A stretch of DNA of 64,000 nt from Eriocheir sinensis (GCF_024679095.1 NC_066509.1:18673878-18737877), one strand, 5' to 3'; shown: positions 1 to 12,387, numbered from the stretch's first letter. The notes: a model not told the origin generated them from the letters alone. A program made the numbers and translations.

Positions 1-44
1 CATTTCCATGTTTCCATGTTTCCTCCCCTTCCTTCCTTCCCTCC
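1..44 (+). repeat. Possible LINE 3' tail running into a CT-rich tract
   Basis: Tandem CATGTTTC-type octamers occur right at the window edge and pass directly into C/T-rich sequence. The same doubled motif ends the LINE remnant near 38070-38100, so this may be the terminus of another copy whose body lies outside the window. CR1-group LINEs end in short tandem repeats of this kind. The segment is very short, so the call is tentative. Confidence 0.35.
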
Positions 45-185
45 TTCTCCTCCTCCTCTTCCTCTCCCCTTCCTCCCCTCCTCACCCCTCTTCCTCTTCC
101 AACACCTTCCTCATCCCTCTTACTGCTTCCTTCTCCCCTCGCCTTCATCCTTCCCCTCCCCTCCCCTCCCCAGCTCAGCCAAACG
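45..185. repeat. Pyrimidine-rich low-complexity tract
   Basis: Almost pure C/T on the + strand (TCC/CCTT-type). Open frames across it are proline/serine/leucine-rich artefacts. 186-426 holds AT-rich unique sequence with nothing I recognise. Confidence 0.8.
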
Positions 186-426
186 GATCACCGCCACAAC
201 AGCCTCAAAAAACAAGCGATGGGATAATCAAGAGTTGATTCGGTAATTTCACGTAATCGTTTAATTGGAAAAAAAAGATAAATTAAAATAAAATAGAAAT
301 GTTAAGAAAAAAATGGCTCGCATTGTTAATCGGCATAGTTTATTGGTAGTATACTGTTTTTCTTTATTCGTTTATACTTTTTTTTGTTATTGATGTTTTG
401 TCTTCGTTATTCATTTTTCGTTAATG

Positions 427-760
427 TCAGTAATTGGACGAGGTGGTTGAGGGGGGAGGGAAGGGAAGGGGAGGGAAGGGAAAGGAAGGGATGGAAGGGA
501 AGGAAAGAGAAGTGAAGGGGAAGTGAAGAGGCGAAGGGGAAGAGGAGTAAGGGGAAATGGGAGGAACTAGAGGAGGGCGGTGCTTAGGTAAGATGAAGTG
601 AAGAGAAATGAGAAGAAAATAGGAGAATGTTAAGGGAAAGAAAGTGGTAGAAAGAATAGCCGTGAAGAAGTGATTGGGGAAGAGAAGTGAGGAAAGGGAA
701 AGGAAGGAAGGGGAAGGAAAGACGAATGAGAAGTAGAAACAGTACGCGACAGAAAGAAAA
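427..760. repeat. Purine-rich (GGGAA/GGAAG) degenerate tract
   Basis: G/A-rich on the + strand with irregular GGGAAGG units. The 158-residue minus-strand frame across it is low-complexity S/F/P/L translation, not a gene. Confidence 0.75.
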
Positions 761-903
761 AAAGCAGAGAAGTGAGGGAACCGTCTAATCAGCTCCCCCT
801 CCCCTCCCCTTCGTGTTTTTGTAGTCGCCTCCTGTTGGCTGATTGGCGGACAGTAGACGGTGACGACCAACGGCGGGGCGGCTCTCAAGACACCTGACTT
901 CAC

Positions 904-1660
904 CGAGGGAGATTAACATAGATTTACGTAGAAGATCAGACCACACAGACCCCAAGGTCCAGACTAGGTGGTCTGTCTTTAAACCTAAGTGATTCTACAT
1001 TAATGAGATAGCTCCAAAACGTTGCATTTCTACTCTAGTTAATATTAAGTTGAAGGAAGTGACGGTCGAGCTCGTTTTTGAAGGAGTCAATCGTGTTACA
1101 CTGGACCACTGACGGTGGGAGCTTATTCCATTCTCGCACTACAACGTTGGTGAAGAAAAATTTGGTGCAGTCTGAATTTACTTGTCTACATTTGAGTTTT
1201 ACGCCATTGTTCCTCGTACGCAAAGTGTCATCGATCATAAACAATGTTGATCTGTCTACATTCGTGAAACCATTAAGTATTTTAAAACATTCGATCAGTT
1301 TTCCTCGGTGGTGATGTTTCTCAAGAGAGAATATGTTAAGGGTGGAAAGCCTTTCTTCGTAAGATTTGTTGTGCAATGAAGGGATCATTTTTGTTGCCCG
1401 ACGCTGAACACCTTCTAATTTAGTAATGACCAAAACTGTACCGCATATTCCAAGTGGGGTCTGACTAAATTATTTCTTCGTAAGATTTGTTGTGCAAAGA
1501 AGGGATCATTTTTGTTGCCCGACGCTGAACACCTTCTAATTTAGTAATGTCCCTTGCATGATGAGGAGACCAAAACTGTACCGCATATTGCAAGTGGGGT
1601 CTGACGAAACTATTGTAGAGCGGAAGTATTACATCTTTATTCTTGAATAAAAAGTTTATC
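904..1660 (-). pseudogene. CR1-like LINE, 3' fragment (copy F)
   Basis: Read on the minus strand this is the C-terminal end of a non-LTR reverse transcriptase ORF2 plus its 3' UTR. The frame contains the family block LEGVQRRATKMIPSL, then SYEERLSTLN, GKLIECFKILNG and VVVREWNKLPPSVVQCN, ending in LNIN and a stop at 1035. The same blocks occur in copy A (31.2-31.8 kb) and copy B (46.0-46.65 kb). The 3' UTR (about 904-1034) ends in TCTATGT-type repeats. The copy is 5'-truncated: homology stops at 1660, directly against a (GA)n array, so on the sense strand a (CT)n array precedes the LINE. A 120-140 bp internal tandem duplication (1353-1614) breaks the frame. Unlike copies A and B it keeps Glu after SY (SYEERL). 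No endonuclease or catalytic RT part is present, so the copy is dead. Confidence 0.88.
1353..1614 (-). repeat. Tandem duplication inside LINE copy F
   Basis: 1353-1472 and 1473-1614 are near-identical copies of the same RT C-terminal stretch. The first has lost about 19 bp around position 1430. The duplication arose after or during insertion, since copies A and B have this segment once. Confidence 0.85.
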
Positions 1661-1665
1661 TTAAT

Positions 1666-1769
<104 letters not shown>

Positions 1770-1842
1770 TTAGCAAAGGTATAACTTGGAGAGGAGATTG
1801 TTTTGTTTTGTTTAATTTTTTCCCTTCAGTATCTTCATATCC

Positions 1843-2099
<257 letters not shown>

Positions 2100-2234
2100 A
2101 AAGGAACAAATAATATCCAAACAACTCCTTCCTTTATTTAGCCTTCACATATTTGCCTTTCTGTTCCTCTGATCTGACATTCTGAGCTATAAAAAAATAT
2201 ATAATATATAATTTGTTTGACTAGCCCAAGATTA

Positions 2235-2524
<290 letters not shown>

Positions 2525-2629
2525 CAACACTTCCTTCACTTAAGTCTCGCCATCGCTTCAACTCGCAACACACTGGAATTTCTTGTGTGACGCTCGCAAC
2601 ACAGAGTTCATAAGGCGAGGGTGTTTGTT

Positions 2630-3450
2630 CTTCACTTAACCTTCCAGCCGCACTTCTCCTTTCTTCTTTCCTTCCTCTTATTTCTTAGTTCTCTTCTTCC
2701 TAAATTACTCTCTTCCTTTCTTCGTCCCTTTTCCTTTTCCTTAGCTCCTTTCTTCCTTTCTCTTCATGCTGGGTTTCTTCTTTCCTACCTTCCCTTCTCT
2801 TCTTCCTTAGTTACATCAATCCTTCCTTCATTCCTTCCTCCCTTTCTTGTCATATATATTCTTCCCTTTTCCTTCCTTTCTCTCTTCTTTGCCGCCTTTC
2901 CTTGGTTTCTTTATTTTTCCATATATGCATTTTCTATGTATTGCTTTATTTCTTTTCGTTTTCTTATCCCTTTCTTTCGTTTCTTTCTCCTTTCACTTGT
3001 TATCGCTTTTTTTTACATTTCTCATTCTTTATTCCCATTTTTTTGGCCATTCCTTTCTTTCCTTCCCAGTGCCTTACTATTCCTCATCTCTTCCTCTTTC
3101 ACTTTTTTTTTCTTCTTTTTTTTTTTTACTTCCTTACATTCTTTTCCTTCCTTTTTTTTCCTTCTTTACCTGCGTTATTTCGCTCCTTTCTTTCATCATG
3201 CTCCTCCTTCATGCTTAATTCCTTTTTTTCATCTTTTTCCCCTCATCCCTCCCTTTCATCCATCATTCATTGTTTTTTTCTTTCCTATCCTCCTTCTTTA
3301 CCTCCTTCCTTTCTCCTCCTTTCTACTTCCATCTTTTCCTTCCTCCTTCCTTCCCTCCCTCTTTCCTTCCCTCCCTCCCTCCTTCCTTTCCTCCCTCCTT
3401 CCTTCCTCCTTTCCCACCACCCTTCCTTCCTCCTCCCTTTCCTCGTATGA
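2630..3450. repeat. Degenerate CTTC/CCTT pyrimidine tract
   Basis: About 800 bp of C/T-rich sequence with irregular CTTCCTTC units and T runs. Three overlapping open frames (up to 289 codons) exist only because stop codons are rare in pyrimidine-only sequence. Confidence 0.85.
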
Positions 3451-3662
3451 TTCACAAGGCAATTTCAGGTTTTCACAGATTCACTCCTGAAGTAACACTC
3501 GATTTCCGGAAGTTTTGCAGTGTTGTTGCCTCCTCCTCCTCTTCCTTTCCCTTCTCGCAACACAAAATTGGCGCACGATCAACAACAGTTTGTCTTGAAT
3601 TTCCAGGTGTATCTTTCTTCGTGTTTTTCTTTTGCTCTTTTTTTTTTCCTTCTTTAATTTTT

Positions 3663-3937
<275 letters not shown>

Positions 3938-4239
3938 AAAAAGGAAGATTGAAAAAGAAAGAAAGATGTATAGAAAGAAAAAGAAAGTAAGAAAGAGAAA
4001 GAAAGAATGAAAGAAAGGAGAAAGATGGAAAAAGAGAGGAGGAAAGAAAGAAAGAAAAAATAAAGGATGGGCAGAGAGAGACAAAGACAGAGAATGATAG
4101 TAACAAAAAAAAACAGCACACACCCGAGAGTAAACTCCTTCCACCCTAAAAAAAAATAATAATAATAATAATAACTCGCCTCCCGGTGTTTCCTTAAAGT
4201 GTTGATCCGGTGTGTTCCGCCACGCTGACCCTGGCTGAC

Positions 4240-4400
4240 CAAAAGTGCAGGGGGAGGGGGGTAAGGGAGGGTAGGAAAAGGGAAGGGAGTGGAGGGGAGG
4301 CAAGGGTAAGAGTCACATGGGGGAAGAGGTAGAGGTAGGGAAGGTCAGGGGAAGGGAAGGAGTGGAGGGTTAGCATAAGGGGCGTACTTCTGTGTTCACT
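4240..4400. repeat. G-rich purine tract (GGGAGG/GGGAAG)
   Basis: Repeated GGGAGG and GGGAAGG runs with no recognisable gene. Confidence 0.6.
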
Positions 4401-4432
4401 GCGGCAGCGTGTTGGGGAGTGAAAGTGGAGAC

Positions 4433-4903
4433 AGGAATGAAGAGCAGCGAGGCGGCGGAGCTGAGGAGAGTGAAAATATATGGGGAAAATAAAAAATAAA
4501 AATATATACACTGGAGAATTATTTAGGTTTAGAAAGTATATGAGAAAGTAGTTTTAAGAGAAGGTAATATATATTGCTTACTCTATTTCGGAGTAGATGT
4601 CAGTAGAAAACACTTATAAAGAGGCAGGAATAGGTGCAGCGAGGTGGCGGGACTGGCTAGAGTGGAAAATATAAGTAAGATGAGTAAAAAAGGGCCTGTG
4701 AACCTACGTGAAATAGGATATAGGTTGCATCAAAACACTTATAAGAAAAGGTGATATAAATAGCATGCTTATAGGAAGTAAGCAGCATCTGAACAGATTT
4801 AAGAGAAGGGAATGAAAAGCTGGTAGGTAGTGAGGTTGAAAAGAGTGAAAAATATAAGTAACAGAAAAGTAAAAAAAAATGAAGTTGGGGCTTGGATTAG
4901 CAA
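4433..4903. repeat. Three diverged tandem units, period about 180-195 bp
   Basis: A recurring block (GGAATGAAGAGC...GAGAGTGAAAATATA type) begins near 4433, 4627 and 4809. Each is followed by an AT-rich part with 'aaggtaatata' and 'cttataa' words. The third unit is interrupted by the TIR element at 4904, and similar AT-rich sequence resumes after 5685. Alignment was by eye, so unit boundaries are approximate. Confidence 0.6.
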
Positions 4904-5081
4904 AGGCGAATTTTCGCCGTCAACATTTGTTGAGGAGACGTCACGAATACGTCACAAGTTGCTTCCGTGTTGCATCAAGCCGTTTTGGCGGTCAACTTCT
5001 GGTCAACATTTGTTGAGAAAATGTTGCTCCGGGACCAACCTGGAAAGAGCCTATGTTGAGAGGCGCCACCGTCACAACTTG

Positions 5082-5097
5082 TGACGTCAGATATAAA
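5082..5097 (+). promoter_or_regulatory. CRE palindrome plus TATA-like box inside the TIR element
   Basis: TGACGTCA (consensus CRE for CREB/ATF factors) at 5082-5089 is followed at once by ATATAAA (5091-5097). A TCAG initiator-like word lies at 5109. This resembles a compact promoter, but the TATA-to-TCAG spacing (about 20 bp) is shorter than usual and there is no transcript evidence. Confidence 0.3.
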
Positions 5098-5528
5098 CAA
5101 CAGCTCGGTCAGAAGGTGGGACATCACAGACATGCTTCCATATTATTTGTCGTAACTTAACTCATACATTAGATAGGACATTTTGGTTAACACCGTTAGA
5201 CACAGCAGTGATTGGAGAACTCGAATATGTTTGTGAAAACTCAATAAAACAGAAACTAAATAAATAGTGACGAGTTGAAGTTAAATAATTTATCCGTAAA
5301 GTTTATAACTCATTTTACATAATAGCTATCATTTGCAGCGTCTATGAAATAAAGACTAAAATAAACCATTCCATCTTGTAGAGAAAAGCCTCCTGAACAC
5401 GATGGTGTATACAGATTTTTCATAAATCCTCAAATAAGTGAAGCACGGAACTGTTTATAAAAAAAATTCAGTTCATGAATTGTGCGCGCCGACGGGGTGG
5501 GTGCTGGCAAGGTGCTGGGAGTGGTCGC

Positions 5529-5542
5529 GTTGCCATGACAAC
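5529..5542. promoter_or_regulatory. X-box (RFX-type) motif inside the TIR element
   Basis: GTTGCCATGACAAC matches the palindromic RFX X-box consensus GTTRCCATGGYAAC at 13 of 14 positions. It lies in the CpG-rich right part of the transposon. Function is inference only. Confidence 0.35.
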
Positions 5543-5981
5543 CCTCGCCTCGCCTCGCTTTTCGTGTGGCCACTGGCCAGAGGCAACAGGCAGCAACGGC
5601 GTGCGTTCTGCCGAGGTCGCTGATGGTGGCCAACACCATACCAACAGGATGTTGATACAGTGTTGACGGCGAAAATTCGCCTCAAGTAAGTGACATTAAT
5701 CCAGTTATACGAGAAGTTAAAATATACTGCCTACCTTAACAATAAAAAAAAAGTATATGGAATTTAAAGAGCTATAAGAGAAAAATGTAAATAGCCTACT
5801 CAGAAGCTTAGCAAAAGACGTGGATGTTGTTCTCGATCAGCAATTTGTGCAGCAACTCCATGGAACTATAGAAATACAATTATACTCTTTATACTCCTAG
5901 AGAAATATACGCTAAGGGAGCCTGTAGAAATGATAAACAGATAATTACAAGCTACGATAGCTTAACGAAGTGATAAACTAA

Positions 5982-5983
<2 letters not shown>

Positions 5984-6068
<85 letters not shown>
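5984..6068. repeat. (GA)42 microsatellite
   Basis: Uninterrupted GA array. The flanks are AT-rich diverged repeat sequence. Confidence 0.97.
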
Positions 6069-6072
<4 letters not shown>

Positions 6073-6169
6073 AAAAATGATAGAAAATACAAGTTACGTG
6101 TCTATAAAAGTGGTAAATAAATAAAGTATAGGAAGTCCTTAGAAATGCTAAGCTAAGTGACCGAGAGAG

Positions 6170-6560
6170 GGAGAAGGAAAGGGAGGGAATAGGCTATCAA
6201 TAAGGAATCAATGGGAAAGAGTCTAACAAACATCCACCAAGGAAATCGACAGATATACAAGGCAAATATAAGATAAGAAAGTCTATAGATATTACAAATA
6301 TAAGTTAAGGGAGTCTATAAGGATGATATACTAAGCGAGGGAAAGGGTGTGAGAGGGAGTAGGCTATTAATAAGTAAATCAGTGGAGATGAATCAATTAT
6401 ACTTTAAGGTATTCAGTAGAAATGATCAGCAAATATAACTTAAAAGAATATATAGAACTAATGGTTATAAGTTAAAGAAGTATATAGGAATGATCTTAGA
6501 GAGAGAAAGAAGGGGAGGGAAAGAAGGAATCGGCTATCAATAAAGAATCAACGAAATTGG
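6170..6560. repeat. Diverged tandem units, period about 160-170 bp
   Basis: The block 'gggagggaataggctatcaataaggaatcaa' and its variants recur near 6182, 6352 and 6514. Between them recur 'aaatataa', 'agtctataggaatgat' and 'ctaagcgagg' type words. At least three copies, read by eye. Confidence 0.65.
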
Positions 6561-7620
6561 CTTACAAGAGAGACGGAAGAGATTAGCGAGTGCAAGGAAG
6601 GAAGTTTTGGGAATTTGTGAGGCGCAGGAGGGAGTGGCGGGAAGGTGAGGAGAGGAAACAAAAGAAAGGAGGGAGAAAGTGTGATAGAGAGATAGATAAT
6701 GGTGGTAGGAAAGTCAGAAGGAAGGAGGCAGAAAGAAGATACAGAAAACAAAAAAGGAAAGATAAAGAGATATAAGAAGTAGTAACGGAAATGTGAGAAG
6801 TAAGAAGGTGTAGAAAGAGAAGTGATAACGAGGAAAAGAAGAAAGAAACAGTAATAGTTAACTAATGGTGCAAAAGTGAGAAGAAAATCGGTATGAGGAA
6901 GATTCAGAAAACAAGAGAGGAATGATAAAAGAAGTAGTAATGGAAAAGGGAGGAATGAAAAGGAGGAGGAAAGAAAACTGTAAACGAGCTATTGAAAAGG
7001 GAGAGGAAAAGTGTAAAGATAAATAATTGTAGGAAAGTGAAAGGAAAAGAGGTATGAGAAGGGTTAGAAAGTAATAAGAAGAAAGAAATATGAGTGGAAA
7101 ATTGAGAAGAAAAGTGGCAACAAGGGAAATACAGTAATAAGAGGAAAGATAGATAGACGAAGGAAATTTAAGTGGAAAGGTGAGACGCGAGAGAGGAGGA
7201 GGAGGAGGAGAGAAAAATGGTAGCGAGAAAAAGGAGGAGGAAGAGAGCTGTGAGAGAGAAATAACGATGGAAGAGATAAGAGAAAAGTATAACATAGAAA
7301 AAACGTTAGGAAAGTTAAAAGAGAAGAAGATAACGATAATAAAATTAAGAGAAAATAAAAAGAAACCTCAAAACAAGTAGGGGAAAATGTACTATAGAAC
7401 TAATGACTGAAAATGAGAAGAAAAGGCAAGGAAAGTTTACGAGGAAGAAGACTACAATGATAAATGAATATAAAAATGGATGAAAAGACAGAAAAGAGGA
7501 AGTATTGGAGAGATAATGAGTGAAAAAAGACAAGCAAAAAGAGAAAGAAATAAGAAATAGAATAACAAGCAGAAGTATAGGAAAAAAATGTAGAAGGTAA
7601 AGAAGAATTATTTAACATAC
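6560..7620. repeat. Purine-rich (GA/A-rich) tract with weak ~155-165 bp periodicity
   Basis: About 1 kb of A/G-rich sequence. Words such as 'gaagtagtaaYggaaa' (6778, 6932) and 'cagaaaacaa' (6742, 6907) recur about 155-165 bp apart, suggesting an old tandem array. Minus-strand frames here are low-complexity S/F/L translations. Confidence 0.5.
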
Positions 7621-7663
7621 GAAAGATCAAGAAGAAACAAGGAAATGAAGCAATAATTTAGCT

Positions 7664-7752
7664 CAGGGGTTCTCAACCTGGGGCTCGAAAACCCCCAGCG
7701 GTACTTAGATGGCTGATGAATTTTTTTTTTTTTTAAATAGGCTAGTTAAATC

Positions 7753-7793
<41 letters not shown>

Positions 7794-8166
7794 TGTGTGT
7801 GTGTGTGTGTGTGAAACGGAGAAGCGCTCCTTATCATGTCGGGTCACGTTCAAACAGCAACTGTGAGCGAGGGTGGGGGGCAGGTTGCCATTTGGTATTT
7901 TTCAATACCAAATTAGGGTAAATTTGGTATTGAAGAGAAAGAAATTTGGTACTGAACTATAAAAAAAATAAGGAATACTTCCACTTATACATCCAATTAC
8001 AGTCTAAATAAAGTCATTAGAATTTGAATCATTTGATGATATCCTTTGCAGTACCTATTATCTTGAGTTAGTTACTAAATTACCATTCTCTCAGATTACT
8101 GCGGGTTCGGGTAGATGGTCTTATAACTCAGGGGGTAATTAACGGGGAAAAGGTTGAGAACCCCTG
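7664..8166. mobile_element. hAT-type non-autonomous element (MITE), 503 bp
   Basis: Perfect 16-bp TIRs, CAGGGGTTCTCAACCT at 7664-7679 and its inverse at 8151-8166, match the CAGGGGT...-type ends common in hAT elements. Flanking 8-bp direct repeats ATTTAGCT (7656-7663) and ATTTAACT (8167-8174) agree at 7 of 8 positions, the hAT target-site length. No transposase is present. The interior holds an A/T-rich core, a GA-GT microsatellite (about 7757-7813) and a small perfect hairpin around TTTGGTATT/AATACCAAA (7891-7912). It lies within a purine-rich tract. Confidence 0.93.
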
Positions 8167-8174
8167 ATTTAACT

Positions 8175-8640
8175 GAAGGAGAAGAAAGAAAAGCAGGTAA
8201 AAGAAAGGAAAAAAAATGCAGGGAAGGAGTGTGAAGAAAATATTAAGTGTGATAAAAGAAGGAAAGGGCCAACGGGAGTAAATGTGTGGAGATAAAGAGG
8301 ACGAAAAAGAAGAGAACGATGGACAATATAGAGAAGACAAAAAGTGGAGAAAATAGGTAATATGGGGATGAAGCAAGAAGTGAAAGAGAGAGGGAAAGAG
8401 GTAAAGGGTGTCTAAGATATGAGAGTCGATGGAGGAAGGAAGGAGAGAGTGAAGGAAGCGAACAAGGATGAATATGATGATGATGTTGCAGGAAAAGGAG
8501 AAGAGGCAAGAAATATAGAAAGTTAAAGAAGAGGAATAATGATTTACGGAAATGAAAATAGTGGAAAGAGAGAAGACGAAGAGGATAATGGGGAGAAAGA
8601 AAAAGTAGGAAGAAGGGGATTAAGCTGCCTTCTTCAAATC
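8175..8640. repeat. Purine-rich tract
   Basis: Continuation of the G/A-rich sequence on the right side of the hAT element. No gene is supported. 8640-8700 is a short non-repetitive island. Confidence 0.6.
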
Positions 8641-8700
8641 CACTCCAAAAACCAACTAATTTTCTTCGCCTGGTCGCCGTAATGGCCGAAGTTGACCTCA

Positions 8701-9512
8701 TGAGGAAAAAAAATGAAGACTAAAAAAACGTAAACAAGGGAAGGCAAAATAAGAATTGCCATCTATATCAATACATGCTGATGTTTTTATTATTATTAAG
8801 TGAAATAAATGATAGAAAATTGTAACTTAAATGCATCTTAATTTTTTTAGTTAAAGTGAAAAAAATGCAGAATCATGAAGGAAATGCTAATAATGGAGCA
8901 TTTTATAATTTGTTTGTGTGTTTGACTATTTTTTTACCATATTTGTTCTTTTACAGTTTTCAAACCTTTGTTGTGTTTTGTATATTTGTTGACTTGTTTC
9001 CTTATTTGTCAACTATCAGATTCTTTTCCATCGTTAAACTTTTCATTTTTTTGTTGTTTGCATTTCTTTCCATCACTAAATTCTTCAATTTTTTTTTTTC
9101 ATTTTCATCCACCTCGAGACGTTTGTTTTTAATTTGCTTCTTTATCTTTTTTTCCATCGCTTGTTTCGCCTCGTTTGTTGTTGGGTTTTCCTTGTTTTGT
9201 TTTGTTTTCTTTATTGTGTATTTGCATTCATTCTTATCATCTTTTTTTTGTGTGTGGGTGGGAATCTTTTTTATACATTTTGTTTCATTTTAATTTACTG
9301 ATTTATATACCTTTTATTCCACTTTTTTTTTTCCGGTGTTGACTTTTTTTCTGCCCTCACACGCGGCGTGGAAAAGATGTATTCTTGAGGCCACTACGGG
9401 AGGAAAGGGGGCGAGATGTTTCCCTCCTCCTCATTGTTTTCTCCTCCTTTCTTAGTATTTCGCACCTCCCGAGCGAAGCGTCGAAACTGTGCCGCGGTGA
9501 GGCTTTCAGGGC
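8701..9512. other. AT/T-rich sequence without recognisable features
   Basis: T-rich stretches (8890-9330) give a 145-codon F/S/V-rich frame with no domain. 9360-9512 is moderately GC-rich and unique, with a TTTCTTAG acceptor-like and a GCGGTGAGG donor-like site about 48 bp apart near 9460-9505. These could bound a small exon, but nothing else supports one. Confidence 0.4.
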
Positions 9513-9733
<221 letters not shown>

Positions 9734-10004
9734 CCATCTATCCATCTGTCTGACTGTCTATCTACACGCTTACAAATTTTCCTCTTCTTTTACTACAGAA
9801 ACTTCACAATTCTTCATATACAGATCCATCAGCAGCAATAGTTATTTTTTCAGCACTCATTTCTTCACGTTTCTTTCCTTCATTACTCACTCGCCGCTCA
9901 TTCATTTAAGCAGCGCCTCAAAACATCAATTCACTCGCATCTCGTTACTTTTTCAGAATATCATGACTTTTTTTTTATATAAAGATCAAATTTAATACAA
10001 TGCA

Positions 10005-10290
<286 letters not shown>

Positions 10291-10350
10291 TGTGTGTGCA
10301 TCAGTGTGTTCCCGTTACATTCTTCATGTTCTGTTGGTCTTCTTCAAGCC

Positions 10351-10387
10351 ATTAACCTTTTATTTTCTTTGTCATTTACAGGTAAGG
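10351..10387 (+). promoter_or_regulatory. Acceptor-donor composite (possible recursive splice site)
   Basis: A T/C-rich tract ends in TTTACAG at 10381, followed at once by GTAAGG (10382-10387). The arrangement polypyrimidine-CAG/GTAAG is the zero-length-exon 'ratchet point' used for recursive splicing of long arthropod introns. There is no independent evidence that a host intron crosses this point; chance occurrence is possible. Confidence 0.25.
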
Positions 10388-11114
10388 CTTCTCTTGATCT
10401 ACCTGGTGGTTCGTCAGGTACGAAGGTCAGTGGGTGGAGTAGTAGTGGTAGTAGTAGTGGTAGCAGTTGTTTTAAGTGTTGTTGTTATTGCAACAAGAAG
10501 AGGAGAAGGGTTATGTGAGGGACGGAGCGGGTGTACAGATGGAGGAGAAGGAGGTGTTGGAGGAGAAGCAAAAGGAGGAGGAAGAAATGGACAAATAAGT
10601 CAGATATTAGTAATGGTAATTATGTCACCATTCATTTTTTTCCATTTCTATCATGATATCTATTCTTGACGGAAAAAAATCCAAAAATTAACACGCAGGT
10701 AAAACTTAAAAATTATTGCTCTGGTCATTGTCATCATTCTGTGTAACATTCCTACCATTACTTATATTACTGTCGTAAAATAAAGTAAAAACCATAACAT
10801 AACACGCATATGAAACTCAAAGCTTCCTTCATAACCACACACCGAGGACAGTTAGTTCCTAAGGGACATCCGAGGACAGCCTAGGCCTGTCAGCAGCCTC
10901 CGGGGACACAGGGAAGCACTCGTTAGCGGTCGCATCGCCGCGCTCCTCAAAAACTGGATCATGTCACCCACTAACCTTAACTTTGAGAGCGACAGTTAAG
11001 AAAGGCGTCGTGCGGGTAAGGGGGAGGGGGTAGGTTGGAGTTCGGGGTAAGAATAGAGGGTGTAGGGGGGAAGGTAGGAGTCGTGGGCAAGGATGGGGCG
11101 CCAATATGGCAGGT

Positions 11115-11272
11115 AAAGGTAAATTTACACATAGCTGCACGTTGTGTCGGCGCTCACCTCCGTCCCTTTGGACTAGGTGAGGTGTGACATTCGCGTTGCC
11201 ACAGCGTACCTTTCCCAGGTTTCCCCGGGTACCTATTTATCGACCAGTCCGAAAGGGAGGATGAAAGTGGTT
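11115..11272 (-). mobile_element. SINE body fragment (family S2, head missing)
   Basis: The reverse strand matches the body of the tRNA-headed SINE at 34055-34300. Shared are 'GGTACCYGGGGAARCCTGGGAAGGT', the 'GACGGAGRTGAGC' block and the end of the unit in TTTACC. The tRNA-like head is absent here, so this is a 5'-truncated or eroded copy. Confidence 0.65.
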
Positions 11273-11299
11273 TGAAGGGGGACTTAGATTTATATTAAG

Positions 11300-11730
11300 A
11301 ACAGAGGAGCATGGGGAGAACATAGGAATAAACTTCTAAAAAGCTACTTATATGAAGAAAAAAAATATGTGCGCAAAGTCACAAAACGTAATCCTAGTGG
11401 CCAGTAACGAAGTTTAATGACCCTTGCATCGAGTGTGTAAGGAACGGAGGAGTACAAACGAGAGGGCGAAGGTAGGAATGGCCCGCTGGAAAGATGCTCA
11501 TAAAACTGTAGGCGTCAAACCCACAAAGCGAATCCTAAATGCTTATATAACAACGAAGCAGCGCCTGTATCAATCATATAAGGAAAGGAAGATGAAGCAG
11601 GGGCAGTCTGTACCAGTGGCCCTACGAAAAGGTACTTCCATAAAACTCTACGAGCAGAAAGCCACAAAACGGATCCTAAATAAGTGCCAACGTAACTAAT
11701 CTTACGAACCCTTTGTCTGCCACGTAAAGA
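11300..11730. repeat. Three diverged tandem units, period about 141 bp
   Basis: The word 'CACAAARCG-ATCCTAA' recurs at about 11391, 11532 and 11673. Before each come 'ataaaactSta' or similar words, and about 60 bp upstream 'ggaggag-ac/gaagatgaag' type sequence. The 91-codon + strand frame at 11424-11699 spans two units and shows no known domain. Confidence 0.55.
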
Positions 11731-11926
11731 ATAACAGAGGAACACAACAGAGGGAGGGAGAAGAGAGGAAGTATTGTATAGAAAGAAGGAAAGGTAAAGA
11801 GGTCAAGAGAAGTTGAAAGATATAGAAAGGTAGACCAAAAATGGTACAGAAAGAAAGAAAAAATGTAGTAAAGAAAGAAATAATAATGTATAAAATGGAA
11901 GAAGAAAATATAAAGGTAGATGTAGA

Positions 11927-12026
<100 letters not shown>

Positions 12027-12324
12027 AAAAGGAAGATAATTAAAAAAGAGAGGGATGTATAGACAGATAGATAGAAAGATAGAGATAAAGAGAAGCAGCA
12101 CCGAGAAGGCAAAGAGGAGAAGTGCAGCACACGAGAGCAGCCCCAGCAGGGAAATTTGTGCTGCCCCTCAGAACCCAAGAGTCATTTTAAGGTATTCAGC
12201 GGCGAGGGGAAAACGGAGGTGATGAGGGGAAGGCGGTGACGGCCAGTCCCCGCAGACTACCACCACCCACCGCGGAATGAGGAAGAGGACGGGGAGGAGG
12301 GTGTGTACGGCCCTACGAGCTTCC

Positions 12325-12387
12325 CTAATCTAACTTAGCTTCACATACGTAACCTAACCTTGCTTTACTAATCTAACCTAGTCCATC
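12325..12387. repeat. Degenerate telomere-like CCTAA tract (left part)
   Basis: 'taatctaactta', 'taacctaacc', 'aatctaaccta' words approximate the arthropod telomeric pentamer CCTAA. The tract continues in the same orientation at 14413 beyond the inserted TIR element. Confidence 0.6.

Larger units (their letters stand above)
4904..5682. mobile_element. Non-autonomous TIR DNA transposon (MITE-like), 779 bp
   Basis: The ends are perfect 22-bp terminal inverted repeats (4904-4925 and 5661-5682). They start AGGCGAATTTTCGCC, itself a near-palindrome with arms GGCGAA/TTCGCC. The element is flanked by a 3-bp direct repeat CAA (4901-4903 and 5683-5685), a plausible target-site duplication. Both subterminal regions are rich in TGTTG/CAACA words. 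No transposase frame is visible; internal frames are at most 76 codons. The interior is mixed: GC-rich ends around an AT-rich core. A 3-bp TSD is typical of PIF/Harbinger-type elements, but the TSD is not TWA and the TIR is not one I recognise, so the superfamily is open. The element sits inside a diverged tandem array, which dates it as younger than that array. Confidence 0.85.

Noticed and set aside
8640..8701. Small exon (HEVNFGHYGDQAKKISWF on the minus strand)
   Set aside because: Only about 22 codons, no clear splice sites, and one short frame in a non-repetitive island is not sufficient.
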